Source: Casuarius casuarius (Eukaryota; Chordata; Aves; Casuariiformes; Casuariidae). From it: a DNA stretch of 64,000 nucleotides. Below the pieces are notes generated by a model that was not told the origin of the DNA, ran no database searches, and worked only from the letters and a program-made list of their open reading frames with translations. The position numbers were made by a program, and so were the translations under genes. Below are positions 22,421-34,910 of this stretch, piece by piece. Every line of letters starts with the position of its first letter. Positions within the stretch are counted from its first letter, which is position 1. Location: the NCBI GenBank assembly GCA_003342895.1, contig PTFA01000042.1, forward strand, positions 744,001 through 808,000, given 5' to 3'.

Positions 22421-25400
22421 TAGTCAGGTCAAAGGGACTGCGCTCAGCACAGCATAATTTCACCAAAGCACCAAAAAATGCAATGACATTTTACTTCATA
22501 TAAAAAGCCTCTAAAATAAATCAAAAGGAATCATATGCACCTCCTTAAATAAGACCAGAATTAAACTGATGTACAGATTTTTAGGACCCACTCAATTACT
22601 TCAACATAATTTTGCAATAAATTATAGGTCAGGCGTGGTGGAAAGTGAATCCCTGGCCTCTGGCATTCATCTATTAGGTTTAGAAAAGGAGGTCAGAAGA
22701 TAATCCTCTTATTGCTCCATCAGTTTTACTAGTAGAGACTCTAAACATGAAATTTGGTCCATCTTTAGCCATACAAAATGACATTCATATGTCAATATCC
22801 CAAACTGCTGGCTCACAAGAACTCCAGTTAGGAGCCTCACTTAGCAAAGGGGAGTCTTTAACATCTTTAAGGTAGCCAGAGTGTGGCCCAGCTTCGAGAA
22901 GAGGCTAACTCAACGCAGACGATCCACCAGGCTTTTTGAAGCCCTGCTAGTGGGTAGCTGTGCAAGTGGACAAGTGCATTCTGCAGAGAGTTTGGAAAGG
23001 CCTCTGCACAAATTTATTCATCTCTGAGACCTCCTGAGTATTTTGCAAAAAAATTGAAGAGCATGAGTTTTGGTACCTTCTGATGTGAACAGAGTAGTGA
23101 AAAGCAAGTACAGTCAGAAAGGCATGAAGTTGAGGTCTCTCCCTTCTGTACCAGATTCTGAGTAACATTAAGACATGACTAATATTTTTTTACAGATTGC
23201 AGTGAAGCAAGAAATTTTATCATCATTTATAGAATGAATCAGTAGCTCAGAGACAAACAAAACTTTCTAGAAGCTTTTATCTTCCCATATTCAAATACAC
23301 AATCTTTTTAAAGAATTCAGTAGAAGTATAACAACTTCAAATACCTGCTGAAAATGCTTAATGCTTTATTTCTTCCAGCTGTCCTCTGCTGGATTTGTTT
23401 TACTTCTCTCTCTGGTTAATTTGGGGCCTGAGCATGTTACAGAAAAGTCAACGGAAGCAACAGGTGGGCAGAAGCTTTGAAAATCCGATGCTGCTCCCTG
23501 AAGTGACTCATTTTGGGGCTCAATTAGCAAAAAGTGCATTAAACATTAAAGGGATTCCTGTACAAAAATAGCTCACAGCAGCTGGCTGGTCTCTGTGAGT
23601 TTAAAGTTAGATGTACACTCTGAAAGCAGGTTCAAGATTGTTCTTAAAAAGCCGGCTATCTGCAGCTTGCCTATTATCTTACATAAATTATAGGCAAGGT
23701 AAGGGCGGCTAGCTGTGCTTCTCCTAAACATGCCGTGCTTAGGAAAATCCCAACTGGATGGGGATTGCGAGTAATCTCAGGCAACTCTGGGAGGGGAACC
23801 ATTTCACAAAATACAACGACCAACTTGTAGGCTTGGCCTAAGCATGGCAGGAACAAGCAGAGCTGGAGAAGGTTTGGGAATCTTAAAAGTTTACTTGTAA
23901 AATCTCACTATGTCTAAGTTAGTGTTACGTGCCTGTATCATGTGCAGAATGCTCTACCTCCTAAAACAACGCTACAGATGAAAATCAATCCCCCAGACCC
24001 TCACTTAACCACAGCCTCCACTGGCACCTCCAGAAGGAAAGCCAGTCTCTGAGGAATCAGATGCTATCCCCGGGTAACAGCTTAATAGCTCTTTGCTACT
24101 CTACTTTGACAACATACTAAAATGAGCTCAAGCTTTTATTATCACACTAATGCTATAGCTCTGTGCATTTTAGTAAAGAGGATGTTAATTTTTCTCTTAA
24201 TGGATTTATCTGTCATTTTGTCAACCTGACCACTCACGGTCCAGGAGTTGTGGTTTTACTATGTCCCTCCATTAACCTTCAAAGACTTCAGCCTTTCTTT
24301 TCCCATGCATTTGTACTCAGCACCAAACAAGCATTTGTCAAAGTACTTCACTGTTTACCTTCACAAGGCACATTTCGCTGATGCTCTACATTGCTGAATT
24401 ATGCAAAAATAGCATACCCCACTGACATACTTCCTATACATTTTGCAGGCTTTTATATCTGTTTTACACGCACAAGAGGCATGTTCTCTTGAAATATTTT
24501 TCTTCCGAGACACCATCCACCCAAATCACCTCCCAAGAACATAGCCTGGATTCTGTTTTATTTATAGTGCCTTTGCATCTGAAAGCTCCAATGTGGACTA
24601 ACATCTGAGTTGCCAACTGCTATACAAACACACAGGGATATGTGATCCTTCATCCAGGAATTCACACAAAGTTGTATTATTATCAGTTATTTCCTTGGCA
24701 TTTACTCGGTGCCGGTGGGAGGCAGGGAGGAGAGCCTCACAGAACTGGGCTTTGTTCACTGATTGAGGCCCTTAGACATTATTCTTATAACAAAAAATCG
24801 AAAGAAAGTATTCAGCTTTGGAACAAAATTCTTACTTTCAATTTAAACTTTCCTAGAGCACATCTAAATAATAAAAGCTTTGCTAATGCTCAGACTATAA
24901 CAATACCCCAGCTCTAAGGCTGTACTAACTTCACTGTGTTTAGCACGAGCCCGCACAATGAACACTCCATGAAGAGCACCGGGAAGAGCATCCACAGCTG
25001 GACCCAAACTCTGTGCCCAGGTCTGCTCAGTCCCCACGAGGGTGGAGATGTCGCAGAAGGGAAAAGCACAAAGCACAGTTCAGCTCTGGTGGCCAAAATA
25101 GCTCCTCCGAAAGTCTCCCATGTTGCATCTGTAGGCACTGGAGAGTATTAGCCTAAAATCAGGGTCCCTTCTGAACTGCCCTCTAAAAAAGCTACCCTGC
25201 CTGGGAGGGAGCTGGGCAGACAAGGTTTCCAGTGCCTCCACCAAAAATACCTTGCCAAACTGCTTGGGGTTGTGGGTTAAGCCTTGAATGATCTCCCCCA
25301 TTCTGTGCACACCATTCCCAGCCCGGGTGGGCTTGTCCTGCAGCACCGAAGATGTTTGCTCTTCCCAGAGTGGAAACGGCAGGAGAGGGCTGAGGCAGCC

Positions 25401-27571
25401 ACAGCTCCCATTTCGCATGGCACCTCATGCTTTGGGAGACGAAGCCCAACAATTCAACCACAGAGGCCAGATGTCTTGCAGGTGTAAAGTGGCTCAGTCT
25501 CCTGTTTTTCAGGAGAACTCCCCAGCTTGCATCTGACAAGGCTCCAGCCCCTGCAGCAAGAGCAAATATGCTAGATGCAGAGTGAGACAAATCTCCATTT
25601 CTCGGTCCTTCTCTTCTCCATCCCCATCGCCTATCCCAAATCTTTGCCACAACCTGTTCACCACCAGCTTCTTCCTGCCTCCTTATCAAACACATCTTTC
25701 CTCTTTCTCTGGGTCACATCTGCATGGACATTTCCACAGGTCCCTTCCCCTAGTGGATCTCATCAGCGACAACACCAGATACAATGCCTTTGTCCTTCCA
25801 GCTGTCTTCCACAGCTCCTCTCCTGGGCTAATGCTCATGCTCACACTGACTCCGTTACTGCACATAATAACCCTCACACCCCCAGCAGGAACCTGATCTC
25901 CAGCCTATTAAATGCCCCATTAATGTCACAGACGGTTCAAACAAATATTATTTCCTGAATTAGTAGATCCCAGCTGGGACAACCGCAAGATCTTCAGAAA
26001 CACAAGGTTTCTTTCCTACCTGTGAAGCATTGTGAATGCTAACAAGACTGTACGTAAAACTTTCTTCCACAACTTCTATTTCCAAATAATCCTGCCCCCT
26101 TCTCCCAAAGGGGCAGCTCCAGCACTGCCAGCCTTGCTTACTTTCAAGCATACACACTCAAAGACATGCTCCCAGAAAGCCTTGATTTCTTTATTTTCAC
26201 TTGCCCAGAAGCATAAATCAGATATTAATTATAGTACATACTGTGGCCTTATTATGTTCCAGAAGAACCCCTAATGGCTGCATTCTGCTTAATCCCCAAA
26301 TTGCTTCATGTTACTGCAAAATACAGATTCCAGTTCTCTGAATATTTAAGCAGATGCACAACTCTGTCCACCTAAGTATTGCCACTGAGCTCAACTACCT
26401 GCTTCCAAAAAGGCCCGAGGCTAAACTTCAGAAGAAAGGCACCAGCCCTCCTCCAGCCAGCAGCCACAGCCTGCTCTGACAGCCACTGCAGCAAGGAAGG
26501 ACCGAGGGTTTCAAGGGAAATTGAGAATGGGTCCCAAGTCTTCGTGTAGCTCTGGATATTTATACAGATTTACCAAGTCCAAGTGTTGCAAAACAACTGA
26601 TTACATCTATTGCCTCCTTAAAAATCTCTTGTTCTCATTTCTCTTTAAAAAAAATACCAAATTCCAACTTTAAGGTATGCTCGGCTAACAACGTCAAGCA
26701 TAAAGACCTGTTTTAAAATAATAAACAAAAGCTGAAATGTCATGCATTCATTCATATGCCTCCAGGAATGACAGCTTGAAGGAACACATCAAATACAATG
26801 ACTTCTCAATTTTTTTTTTAAAAAAGCAGGCTGGTAACTGACAGTGATTTTCCATTCTATAACAAACCACAAAAAAGAAAAAGAGGTGCTCCCCAGAAAA
26901 AATATTACCAAGAAATTATTCAGATGTTACTAAAGCATTAAGATGAATTTTCTTAAAAAGATAAAAGCAAAAAGGAAACGAATTCCACTAGCCCTTTTAC
27001 CCATACCTTTAATCCTGCAACTTCTAACTATGTTGACTTCTGTACTTTGCCTTGGAGTCTTTTACCAAGGCCATATGCGTTTCTGATGTACACTGCCTAT
27101 GCTTGCATCTCTTACAGCAGTGCCTTGCTAATTTTACTCTGCGATGCCATAAAAGTCAAGAAAAATGCAACTTTCACCCCACTTAAGAAAAAAAAAAAAG
27201 AAAGCGAAAAGGGGCATTTTCATTGCTGAAATTTAAGACTAAAACTCATGGCTGCCTCAGACTCTGCCATAGCCTCCTTTCGTGGACCCAAACGAGTCTG
27301 TTAACCCTTTCCCTGCAGATCACTCCTGTTCCATCAAAATCCAGGTTTGTCCACTCCGTTTAGCACTTGTAGGAAAAAAAAATCCTAACGCTATTTTAGC
27401 AGACATATGTTTAGAAAAACAGCACAGAGCTGCCACACTAGCTGGTTTGCAAGCCTTTCCCCCTGCTGCTCTTCCAGCCATGGAACTGTAGGGCTTGCAG
27501 GGCTTCCCTGGCATTGGCACGCTGCACCCCATGGATGGGGCTGACCCCAGCCCTGCAGGTAGCATCACAAG
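22421..27571. other. No gene seen; CNE-like part at 23,400-23,720
   Basis: Over 5 kb of unique sequence. The longest frame is 167 codons on the minus strand (25,192-25,695), overlapped by frames on the other strand and not recognised. The part at 23,400-23,720 has balanced composition, no repeats and words such as GCATTAAACATTAAAGGG and AAATTATAGGCAAGG, a texture seen in conserved non-coding DNA; unproven. 25,080-25,700 is somewhat GC-richer. Confidence 0.5.
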
Positions 27572-27640
27572 AGGAAATAATCATCATTTATAAGGTGCTC
27601 AAGCACAGATGAATTCTGAAGAAAAGCACTTCAAATGAGG
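27572..27640 (+). mobile_element. Possible MIR/L2-like tail scrap
   Basis: The words AATAATCATCATTTATAAGG, TGCTCAAGCACAGATGAA and GAAAAGCACTTC resemble the terminal part of old amniote SINE/LINE tails, which read 'gtgctcagatcc-cagatgaaaagcgct'. Only about 60 bases can be aligned by eye. Confidence 0.35.
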
Positions 27641-29418
27641 GTTCAGAATTCATACAGATTCGTACAAGTATGTCAGATCCCACTTACTGTCTTTATTGCC
27701 TTTATGGGCTGCACTAGCGTCCAGCTGCCTAAGAGGATAAGAAATACACGACAGCAACAAAATTAGCAAAAACAAACATCTCAAAAAGCCAAGAAGGGCC
27801 CTGAAAACAACAGAAAGACCTGCGGGAGTTGATTACACGTGTTTGATACAGATCTTTGATAGGGGCACAGTTTCTGTCTGTTATGTGTATTATGGCCACA
27901 TTTAAAATAATCACCAATTGCGCAAAGAAAAATAAAAAAGAATCTTTGTTACTCTTGAAAAACAATACACATTAGTCATTTTTAAACAGAACAACCTTTG
28001 GCATGTATTACACATCATTTACAGTGAAAGTTACCAGAGGCTTGGCAAATGTTTGCGGTAATCACTTTAACTCACTGCACAAATTTGCAGCGATCAGTTA
28101 ATTATTCCCCACACAGGAAACCTGGGAGTAGTTTTGCTCCAAGTCTACGACATTTTGATGACAAGTGTCCTGCAAGAGCCTCTGTGCGCTGCAGTACTCT
28201 TCTGACGCACTGCAACACGGCATCTCTCCTCCTTGGGAGGCACTTTGGGTTTGGATCCCGTCTCACTAAATGAGGCAAGAAGCGATTTACAAAGTGAAGC
28301 AAGTGGTACTGAGGAACAGAGAGGATGAAGCCAGCACATCCACATGCAACCTCTATTTTGGCTCTTCTCGGTTTTGAAAGTGTTCACTGGAAAGCTGGCA
28401 TACTAAATGTTGGAGGACTCGGCTGACTATGAAGCATCTGATCCCTTTGGAGATGAAACTGATCTCAACACTGACATGGAGCTTTCCCATGAATTACTTG
28501 AAAATCTTATTTTGAGACACTTCCCATGGGCACGGAGCCACCAAGTAGCAGGATTTCAGCCCGAGCCCAGTGCCCCAGTTCAGCCCTGTGCAATGCTCGA
28601 GGGCAGTGAGGGGCTGTGCATAGTAGACAGGAGGCTGACGGCCTCTTGCCCTAGATACTAACCATGAGAAGACCTTCAAAGCTCTGTTTATCACACAAAT
28701 ACACTTTTTAAACCCAGATTGATCACTTGTGTTCAGTAATTTCAAGTTGGGAAGTTTACACCACATCATTAATGTCCTTTGATACAATGGATTTGGGGTT
28801 TTGGCAATATTTAGCTTAATCCCATGCTGTTCTTGCAATTATTTTAGCTTCTTCCAGCTAATCATGTTAGTTAGCATGCTAAAAATGTGCCTGTGAAAAA
28901 ATGCCATTCAAGTGAATTTTGTTTTGTAATAACTATTAAATATCCCTTCTCCTGCACATCCTAGGTCTTTAAGACACCCTCATGTCCTGACCAGGACTTG
29001 GACTCCTTTCTTGCCTTAGTGATCAGGCATAATCTACAGGGACGCAGATGCATCCAGCAGTCTTCCTACCTCATTTCTGGATGGCTTCACACTGCAGGGA
29101 GATTGCCAGGCAGTCTTTGTCTCCATTCAAATGTTTGAGGGCCTGGAGCACACTCTTAATATACCTTCCTCCACCCAGGTTAATGCAAATGAATAACAAA
29201 ACAGTTTTCATCTGGGTAGTAGACAGCAGGAGGCTTATTTATTTTTCCCCGGACTTGACAACTAGAGCTATTCAGTTACAGCACCAGAGAGTGTTGTTTG
29301 CCCATCTGTGAAAGTCATGAAATCAGATTTTCGGAGCCTACAATAGGTTCTAATATGAGATGTGAAGCATTTTCTCACCAAACGCCCAACTGTTGCTAGA
29401 ATATTTTCAGCAGCCGCA
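27641..29418. other. No gene seen; acidic 84-codon frame at 28,407-28,661
   Basis: The plus-strand frame at 28,407-28,661 begins with an acidic, low-hydrophobicity stretch (MLEDSADYEASDPFG) followed by an amphipathic-looking segment near ELSHELLENLI. It resembles no family I know. It has no promoter, Kozak or splice support, so it is not called as a gene. An octamer ATGCAAAT lies at 29,183-29,190. Confidence 0.5.
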
Positions 29419-29448
29419 CAGCAACGTACGAAACAGCAACGTATGAAA
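29419..29448. repeat. 15-bp tandem duplication, one mismatch
   Basis: CAGCAACGTACGAAA at 29,419-29,433 is followed directly by CAGCAACGTATGAAA at 29,434-29,448. The single difference is C to T in a CpG, consistent with deamination after duplication. Confidence 0.9.
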
Positions 29449-30399
29449 GAACAGATCAATGCAATCCTGTGCATCCTACGAAAACAGTGGAGGCATTTTT
29501 ATTCTAAAAGGCAGCTGGGTACACAGTATGCTCAAAGAACTTACGGAAGTTAAAAAATATATATACATTAATTCAAAATCTACATGCTTTCCTTTTTTTC
29601 CTCCCCGCCTCCACTATTTTATAGACTTCCAAGCATCATTTTCCTGCTTCCCACAAACTGTTACGGATGAGGTCTGGCAATTTCCCTAACTTATCAATCT
29701 GCATTTACCATTCACTGGTGCCCTACACAGTCTACTTCAAAGAGCCTTATCATCAGAAGAGTCACCATCAGACCTCAGCACAACTACCACACCACGGTAA
29801 CTCATACAGTATGCAGGGGGGAAAAAAAAACATTGCCGTACACGCACAGAGGAAGCTTCAGCTTTGCAGAGCAGGAGGCAGGGGCAGCTCTGCAGTGGTA
29901 GGGGCAGAGGCTATGCCTTGTTTGAGAGCTGCAGCTCTCAAAAACATCTCACTTCCGCCGGGGCATCTCCACCCACCTGAGCCCCAGCAGGTCTCTCATC
30001 TCTCCGTCCCTCGCCCTCGCCCTGTAGTCATCTGTGCAACCCTGTACAGCCATTCCCGTAAGCTAAGGTGTGTCTAGACAATGATATTAGTGCTGCACGC
30101 ATTGATATCCTCCAAAAAATTAATACAAGACTGTTTCATAAAGACAATGCTATACAAGTGCTATTTCAGTGCTTAATATGCAATAAAAAAAGCCTCAACG
30201 AGCAAGACATTTTCTTGCACTAACTGCATGAAACCGAACCCGCTAGGTCTAGGACATTTGGAAGGGAAAACAGAAACACAGGGTAACTTGCACTTGAAAA
30301 AATATTCCTTAACCTCTGCGTCTTCAGAAACAAACACTCCGCACAAACACAACGGTTACCACCACCATTGCTGCCTACAAGCACTGCCGTTTATTCCCA
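29449..30399. other. No gene seen
   Basis: A 136-codon frame on the plus strand (29,667-30,077) is not recognised. Its GC-rich end near 29,870-30,030 explains the absence of stops. No repeat signature. Confidence 0.6.
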
Positions 30400-30429
30400 A
30401 TCTAAAGAATCTAAAGAATTCTAAAGAAT
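30400..30429. repeat. Short (TCTAAAGAA)n tandem repeat
   Basis: Three near-identical TCTAAAGAA units follow each other. Simple local slippage product. Confidence 0.85.
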
Positions 30430-30774
30430 AACACATCTATGGTGGCTTTTATACACATGAACATTTCTATGCCCAACAGCTGGTAATACTGGTTGGCCAG
30501 ACAGCACAGATGCAAGAAATCCATACGCTCTTTTTACTGACCCAAACAGCTCCTGAAGTTTCCCTGTTTGCAAATACTCCTGCCATTACAGGAGCATTTA
30601 CGCATGCAAGGCGATTTGCGGTCCAACTCCAGCCAGCTACTTAAGCTTATGGAGTTACTGCTCATTAGCTGTAACTCAGTTACGCCTATAGCAATACAAG
30701 GTAATGCAATTTATCTTATACCACTTTCAGCAGAGTTGCACTATTGCACATTTGCTGCGCACTAACAGCACACA

Positions 30775-30990
30775 CACAATTACTGCAGCTTAGCTAATGC
30801 CTGGAAATTTGTTAAATTAATGACATTGTGAGTTTGAGCTCTTAATTACTCCACAATCTGGACCAATTCTAGACAATGTTAGACAGTGCAGGAGGCAAAA
30901 TACTGCTGGTCTTCCATGAGCTAACCTCCAAGCTGTCTCTGCAGCTCTCACTGTTGGGAGAATTACCAGAGGTGCAGAGAGAGCATAGAA
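30775..30990. promoter_or_regulatory. CNE-like block with homeodomain words
   Basis: AAATTAATGACATTGTGAG and CTTAATTACTCC lie within 40 bases, giving an ATTAAT and a TAATTA core (30,843-30,848) flanking a SOX-like CATTGTG (30,824-30,830). The flanks have even composition and no repeat or coding signature. Candidate developmental enhancer by texture only. Confidence 0.25.
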
Positions 30991-32559
30991 ATTTTTGTCC
31001 GCACGGGTTGCAGTGAGTGCACTTAACCTTTTGTGCAGGCCGTGTTCGAATTAAAGCAAAGGCTCAGCACCCAGCACCTTCAGAGGACAGCGGCGCAGCC
31101 GCACAGCATCCCTGATCCCGCACAAGCACGGACACCCGTACTGCACTCACCAGTAACAGGCACGGCACTACCACGCCGGTTACCGCTGGGATCATTTATT
31201 TGCTTTACAGGGACTTAAGTTACCTGAGCACACCATATACAAAGTCTTATTGGGAGCATAATTGGAAGCGTCAAAAAGCAATTACACAAAAAGTACACCG
31301 CAGTGAATCAACCAAATACCAGTTTGCCTGCAAGTCTCGCAAACCAGCTGCAATACTGACCAGTGGGACTGTATTTTCAGCTTACGTGCATGAGCTCTTC
31401 ACAGAGGCGTCATGCACAGAAATAAAACAACAGCTTCCTCCTGGAAGGAAAAGGGGATTGTAATTTATTACAAATGCTCCCCGTTCCTAAAGTCTCTTGA
31501 CACCATTCCACAGTGAAAGAAAACAAGCAGCAGAGAGCAAGCCTGCTGAGCTAGGGAAAAAAGGATGTTCGTGTTTGTTTATGGTTCAATTAAAATTCGA
31601 GATGCTGCAACCAATAAAGGGACAAACTACATTTTGGATCTAGAAATTCTTAAATCTTATGTGACCTATGCCTTGTGAGGCACTATTAAAATATAAGTAT
31701 TTATATGATAACTTTCCCTTTCCCCCGGCTTTTGCACTGTCTGCAGCACAGCTGGGCTAATCCCATTTCCAATGCTTTGTCTTCTGACCTCCTTAAACAA
31801 CCCCATGCTAGGATGTTAAAACACTCTAACTTATAAATAATATATTCCTCTCATCTAGCAGTAGGTTACTGTTCCATAAAACTGCCTGGAACACACGCCA
31901 TAGTCTCCAGTTTAACAAAATAACACTGAGAAAGACATTTCAGTAAAGACCATATTACTGACAGTCACCCTCTTTCTTGCTGAATTCTTTTAATGCTTTG
32001 ACACCAAGATTACTTTTGCATTTTATTTTTCTTTTTTTAATACATTGTTAAGGATTTGGTATTTAATTCTGGCAACCTCTTTTTTCCCCACCAAAGACCC
32101 TTTACTTTCTTGTACTTTTAATCCTCACAGCATGGCAAAAGACCAGCACTGGCTAACTGACCAAAGCCAGAGCTACGGGGCAGTGATAAAGGGCTCTTCC
32201 CTCTGCTGCCATATGGCCTCAACATATCTGAGGAGGCAGCATGTTATACCTGAGCCAGTCTAATAGCTCACCAGCTCCCAAAGCGGGGAGCTCCCCTTCT
32301 GCCCTCCATCCTTTTGCCCCAGCTGCTGGCTGCAGGGTCCCTGGGGCCGGCCCTGGCACTCGCTGGACCCTGAGCTGGACCAGCCCAGGTCACTGACTGT
32401 ACAGGAAGCTATACATATTTTCTGTGGGGTTCATTTTCAGAAAGCCATTACATGCGACTCGAGTGTAACTTCATTTAAAGATAAATGAGTCCGCTCAGGG
32501 GAGGCTTGCTACCGCACCTGTACTCCCGTGGACTGCAGCAGTGCAAAATCAGTGCCTGT
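30991..32559. other. No gene seen
   Basis: Frames are 93 codons or shorter. A GC-richer patch lies at 32,270-32,400. No repeat or RNA gene recognised. Confidence 0.6.
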
Positions 32560-32624
32560 CCTCTGCCACTGAAGCCAGCAGGAATCTTACCATTGATTTC
32601 CCAGAGCAAAAGCATCAAGCTATA
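32560..32624 (+). repeat. Ancient palindromic amniote element, copy 4
   Basis: CTCTGCCACTGAAGCCAGCA, GGAATCTTACCATTGATTTC and AGCAAAAGCATCAAGC follow the family pattern 'ccactgaagtcaatgggaatcttgccattgacttcaatgggagcaggatcaggcc'-like order. The two halves (ACTGAAGCCAG and CCATTGATTTC) are degenerate inverted copies. Confidence 0.6.
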
Positions 32625-32979
32625 GAAAATGCTTAAATGACACAGCTTTGTGGTTTGGCAGGGGTTTTTTTCCAGCATGAATTCTGGAAAAATAAAGTGT
32701 TTCCACCTCAAAACATGTTGGAACACTTTTTTTATTTTCTTAAAAAAAAAAAGCATGCATCTTTAAAGAATAAGCTCCATGAGGAAGTGTAACCAGGCAA
32801 GCCACACTTTTGCACTTGATTCCTTAGCTTGATTTGCCATGATTAACACAGCAATTTTCCACACATTTTTCATAACGCACAGATCACCCTTAACTCCAAA
32901 TGGACTGGAGGAAACACAAGCAACCCACCAACACCCACCAAACCTGCTTCCTCAGTTCCATAACACTAATCACATGTGA

Positions 32980-33140
32980 AAATTTAAATCAACTCCTGCA
33001 ATATGAAAATGCTTTCAAAGGAATTAATAGCTGCCTTGACAACAGGTTTCTGGTATATTAAATGAAACGACCGTGGCTGTAACATTTAAAACAGCTACGG
33101 CGTGACTTAATTCCACCAAAAACTGTAAGCATTATATTTT
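32980..33140. promoter_or_regulatory. CNE-like unique block
   Basis: Contains CCTTGACAACAGGTTTCTGG, a run of ATTAAATGAAACGACCGTGG and GGCGTGACTTAATTCC, with two preserved CpGs in AT-rich context. No frame or repeat. The retention of CpGs and the word structure suggest constraint, but this cannot be tested here. Confidence 0.2.
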
Positions 33141-34873
33141 GCCTCTGCACCGGGAGAATTGCTCATCGTTGATAAGTTACAGCGCAGCGCTGAATCAGTG
33201 CTCAACCCAGCTCATCTCAACAGCAGCCCGTGCCCACCAGGGAGTAGCAGAGTTTTGGCAACAGCGGCGACCACGGTAGGTCGGGATTAGGCTGGTGGGA
33301 ACCGATGGCGAGGCAGGCCTCTCACCTGCGGCCAGCTTCTGGGTGAGGAGCAGGTCCGAGCGACACCACCGCCGGCTTGGTTATTCAGGCTAATTCCTAT
33401 TTACAGTAATTGCAGGGCTAGGGCTCTGTACTCACATTTCCTGTCACTAACCCAAGAATTAAGCAATTTAGATTCAAAGATAGTAACTGATACATAAAAT
33501 AACTCAGTAAGCGATCACGGAAATAACTAGGAAAAAAAAATGAGCCACTTGGTATGGAAAAGCTTTACGGAGCCTCTGTTTCTGCAGCTTTATCAGATCT
33601 TAGTTGAGTGAGAGACCTCAGCAAATCCAAGCCTTCTCCTATTTAAAAGCACTGTAGCATTGCCCTTCAAAATGTTTGAGCTTTCACTACTTCGCAGAAA
33701 CACCTAACAGAGCTCAATTCAAGTTGAAACCTTTCGCAGGGCTCATTTTAAACAATTAAAGAGCATGGCAACCTGTAATTACTGAAAATAAAGCCAGACA
33801 GCTGGAGAAGGGAAGCATCTTTAATAAGTAACATGATACTACATTTTCTCTCCCAGGGAATTAGGCTATTAAATACCCAGCTCCCATTCAGTCGGTTTGA
33901 GTTCTCAGTGTCTGCAATAGAAACGGTGTGCTTTTGCTCCCTGCGAGCAGCACAAATCCTTCGAAAAAGAAACACTTGATGATCTGATTAACATGCCTTA
34001 GGAGAAGAAACACCTCCTTCCACGCCGGGAAAAGGCACAGATTACGGGAGGAAAGCGCTTACGGAGGTTCCCATACACACCACGTTTCAGGCAGCACAAC
34101 GACGCTATATCCCCCAAACACACTTTGGCAGCCTCCGCTCGGCGGCTGTCGTTCCTCCAGCCCCTCGCACAAAGCAGAAGCGAAAGTTAAAAGTGTTCGT
34201 TAAGTCGCTTACCGTTCATCATCAATAGCACAAACATTTTTGCCTGCTGTATTTCACAAGCCCGCAGCACCAGCACCAGAAAGGAGGAAGCGTCAGCGTT
34301 TCATTCCACTTCTGGTTCGGAGTGGGTGTAACTCGACAAGTTTCAGGCTAAGAGGAGATGGGTCAATGGGGTGTGTTTGACGGTTTGGGTTTTTGCCATC
34401 CCTCCCTCCCTCTCCTGATTAATTCTTCCCTTCACATCCTGCAGACGAGCGCACACTCACTCTGGCTGGTGGGAACTGCTGTCACTCAACCCTCCGGCTC
34501 TGAAAGCTGCATTCCTCAGGACACCCCTCCAGGGTCACTTTGGCTGTCCGAAACGGTGTGAGAGTAGCCAATAATTAAAATATCCAGTCAACTGTCAGAG
34601 CCTACTTGCACATCAGCTACACAGAGAAACAGCCAATTGGTCCCCTTTGTTAAACCATATAATACTTGGGTCTTAAGTTGCCTTTTCAGGGAACAATTCA
34701 CCAGGGATATATAAAATAAGACGTCCGGACAGCTTCTGACCTACTCTGCACCTTTTGCCATTGCCCTTGACTCCCTTACTTCCTGCAAGATTTCTGCCTG
34801 GAACACATCTGGACTGTGGTTCTGCAAAAATATATTCATACAAAATACACGGGCAATTGTACTGTCTCACATT
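33141..34873. other. No gene seen
   Basis: GC-richer, CpG-bearing patches occur near 33,180-33,380 and 34,010-34,170, without a recognised product. Frames are 75 codons or shorter. Confidence 0.6.
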
Positions 34874-34910
34874 AAATTGCTCACAGGTGTAAAAGTGTTT
34901 GCAGGATCAT
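34874..34910 (+). repeat. Palindromic amniote element, short fragment
   Basis: AATTGCTCACAGGTGTAAAA and GTGTTTGCAGGATCATG match the end of the family, which reads 'actcacgtgcttaaagtgtttgcaggatcggg'. Only the terminal 37 bases are recognisable. Confidence 0.4.

Noticed and set aside
25192..25695. 167-codon minus-strand frame
   Set aside because: It is overlapped by several plus-strand frames in GC-richer DNA and matches no family; chance openness explains it.
28407..28661. Acidic 84-codon frame that looks less random than others
   Set aside because: No homologous family comes to mind and no splice or promoter signals surround it; too short to support alone.
2423..29190. Several ATGCAAAT octamers (2423, 5894, 13123, 29183)
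   Set aside because: Their number is close to chance expectation for an AT-rich 64-kb sequence and they are not clustered.
31033..31060. Possible tRNA B-box (GTGTTCGAATTA)
   Set aside because: No A-box or cloverleaf could be built around it.
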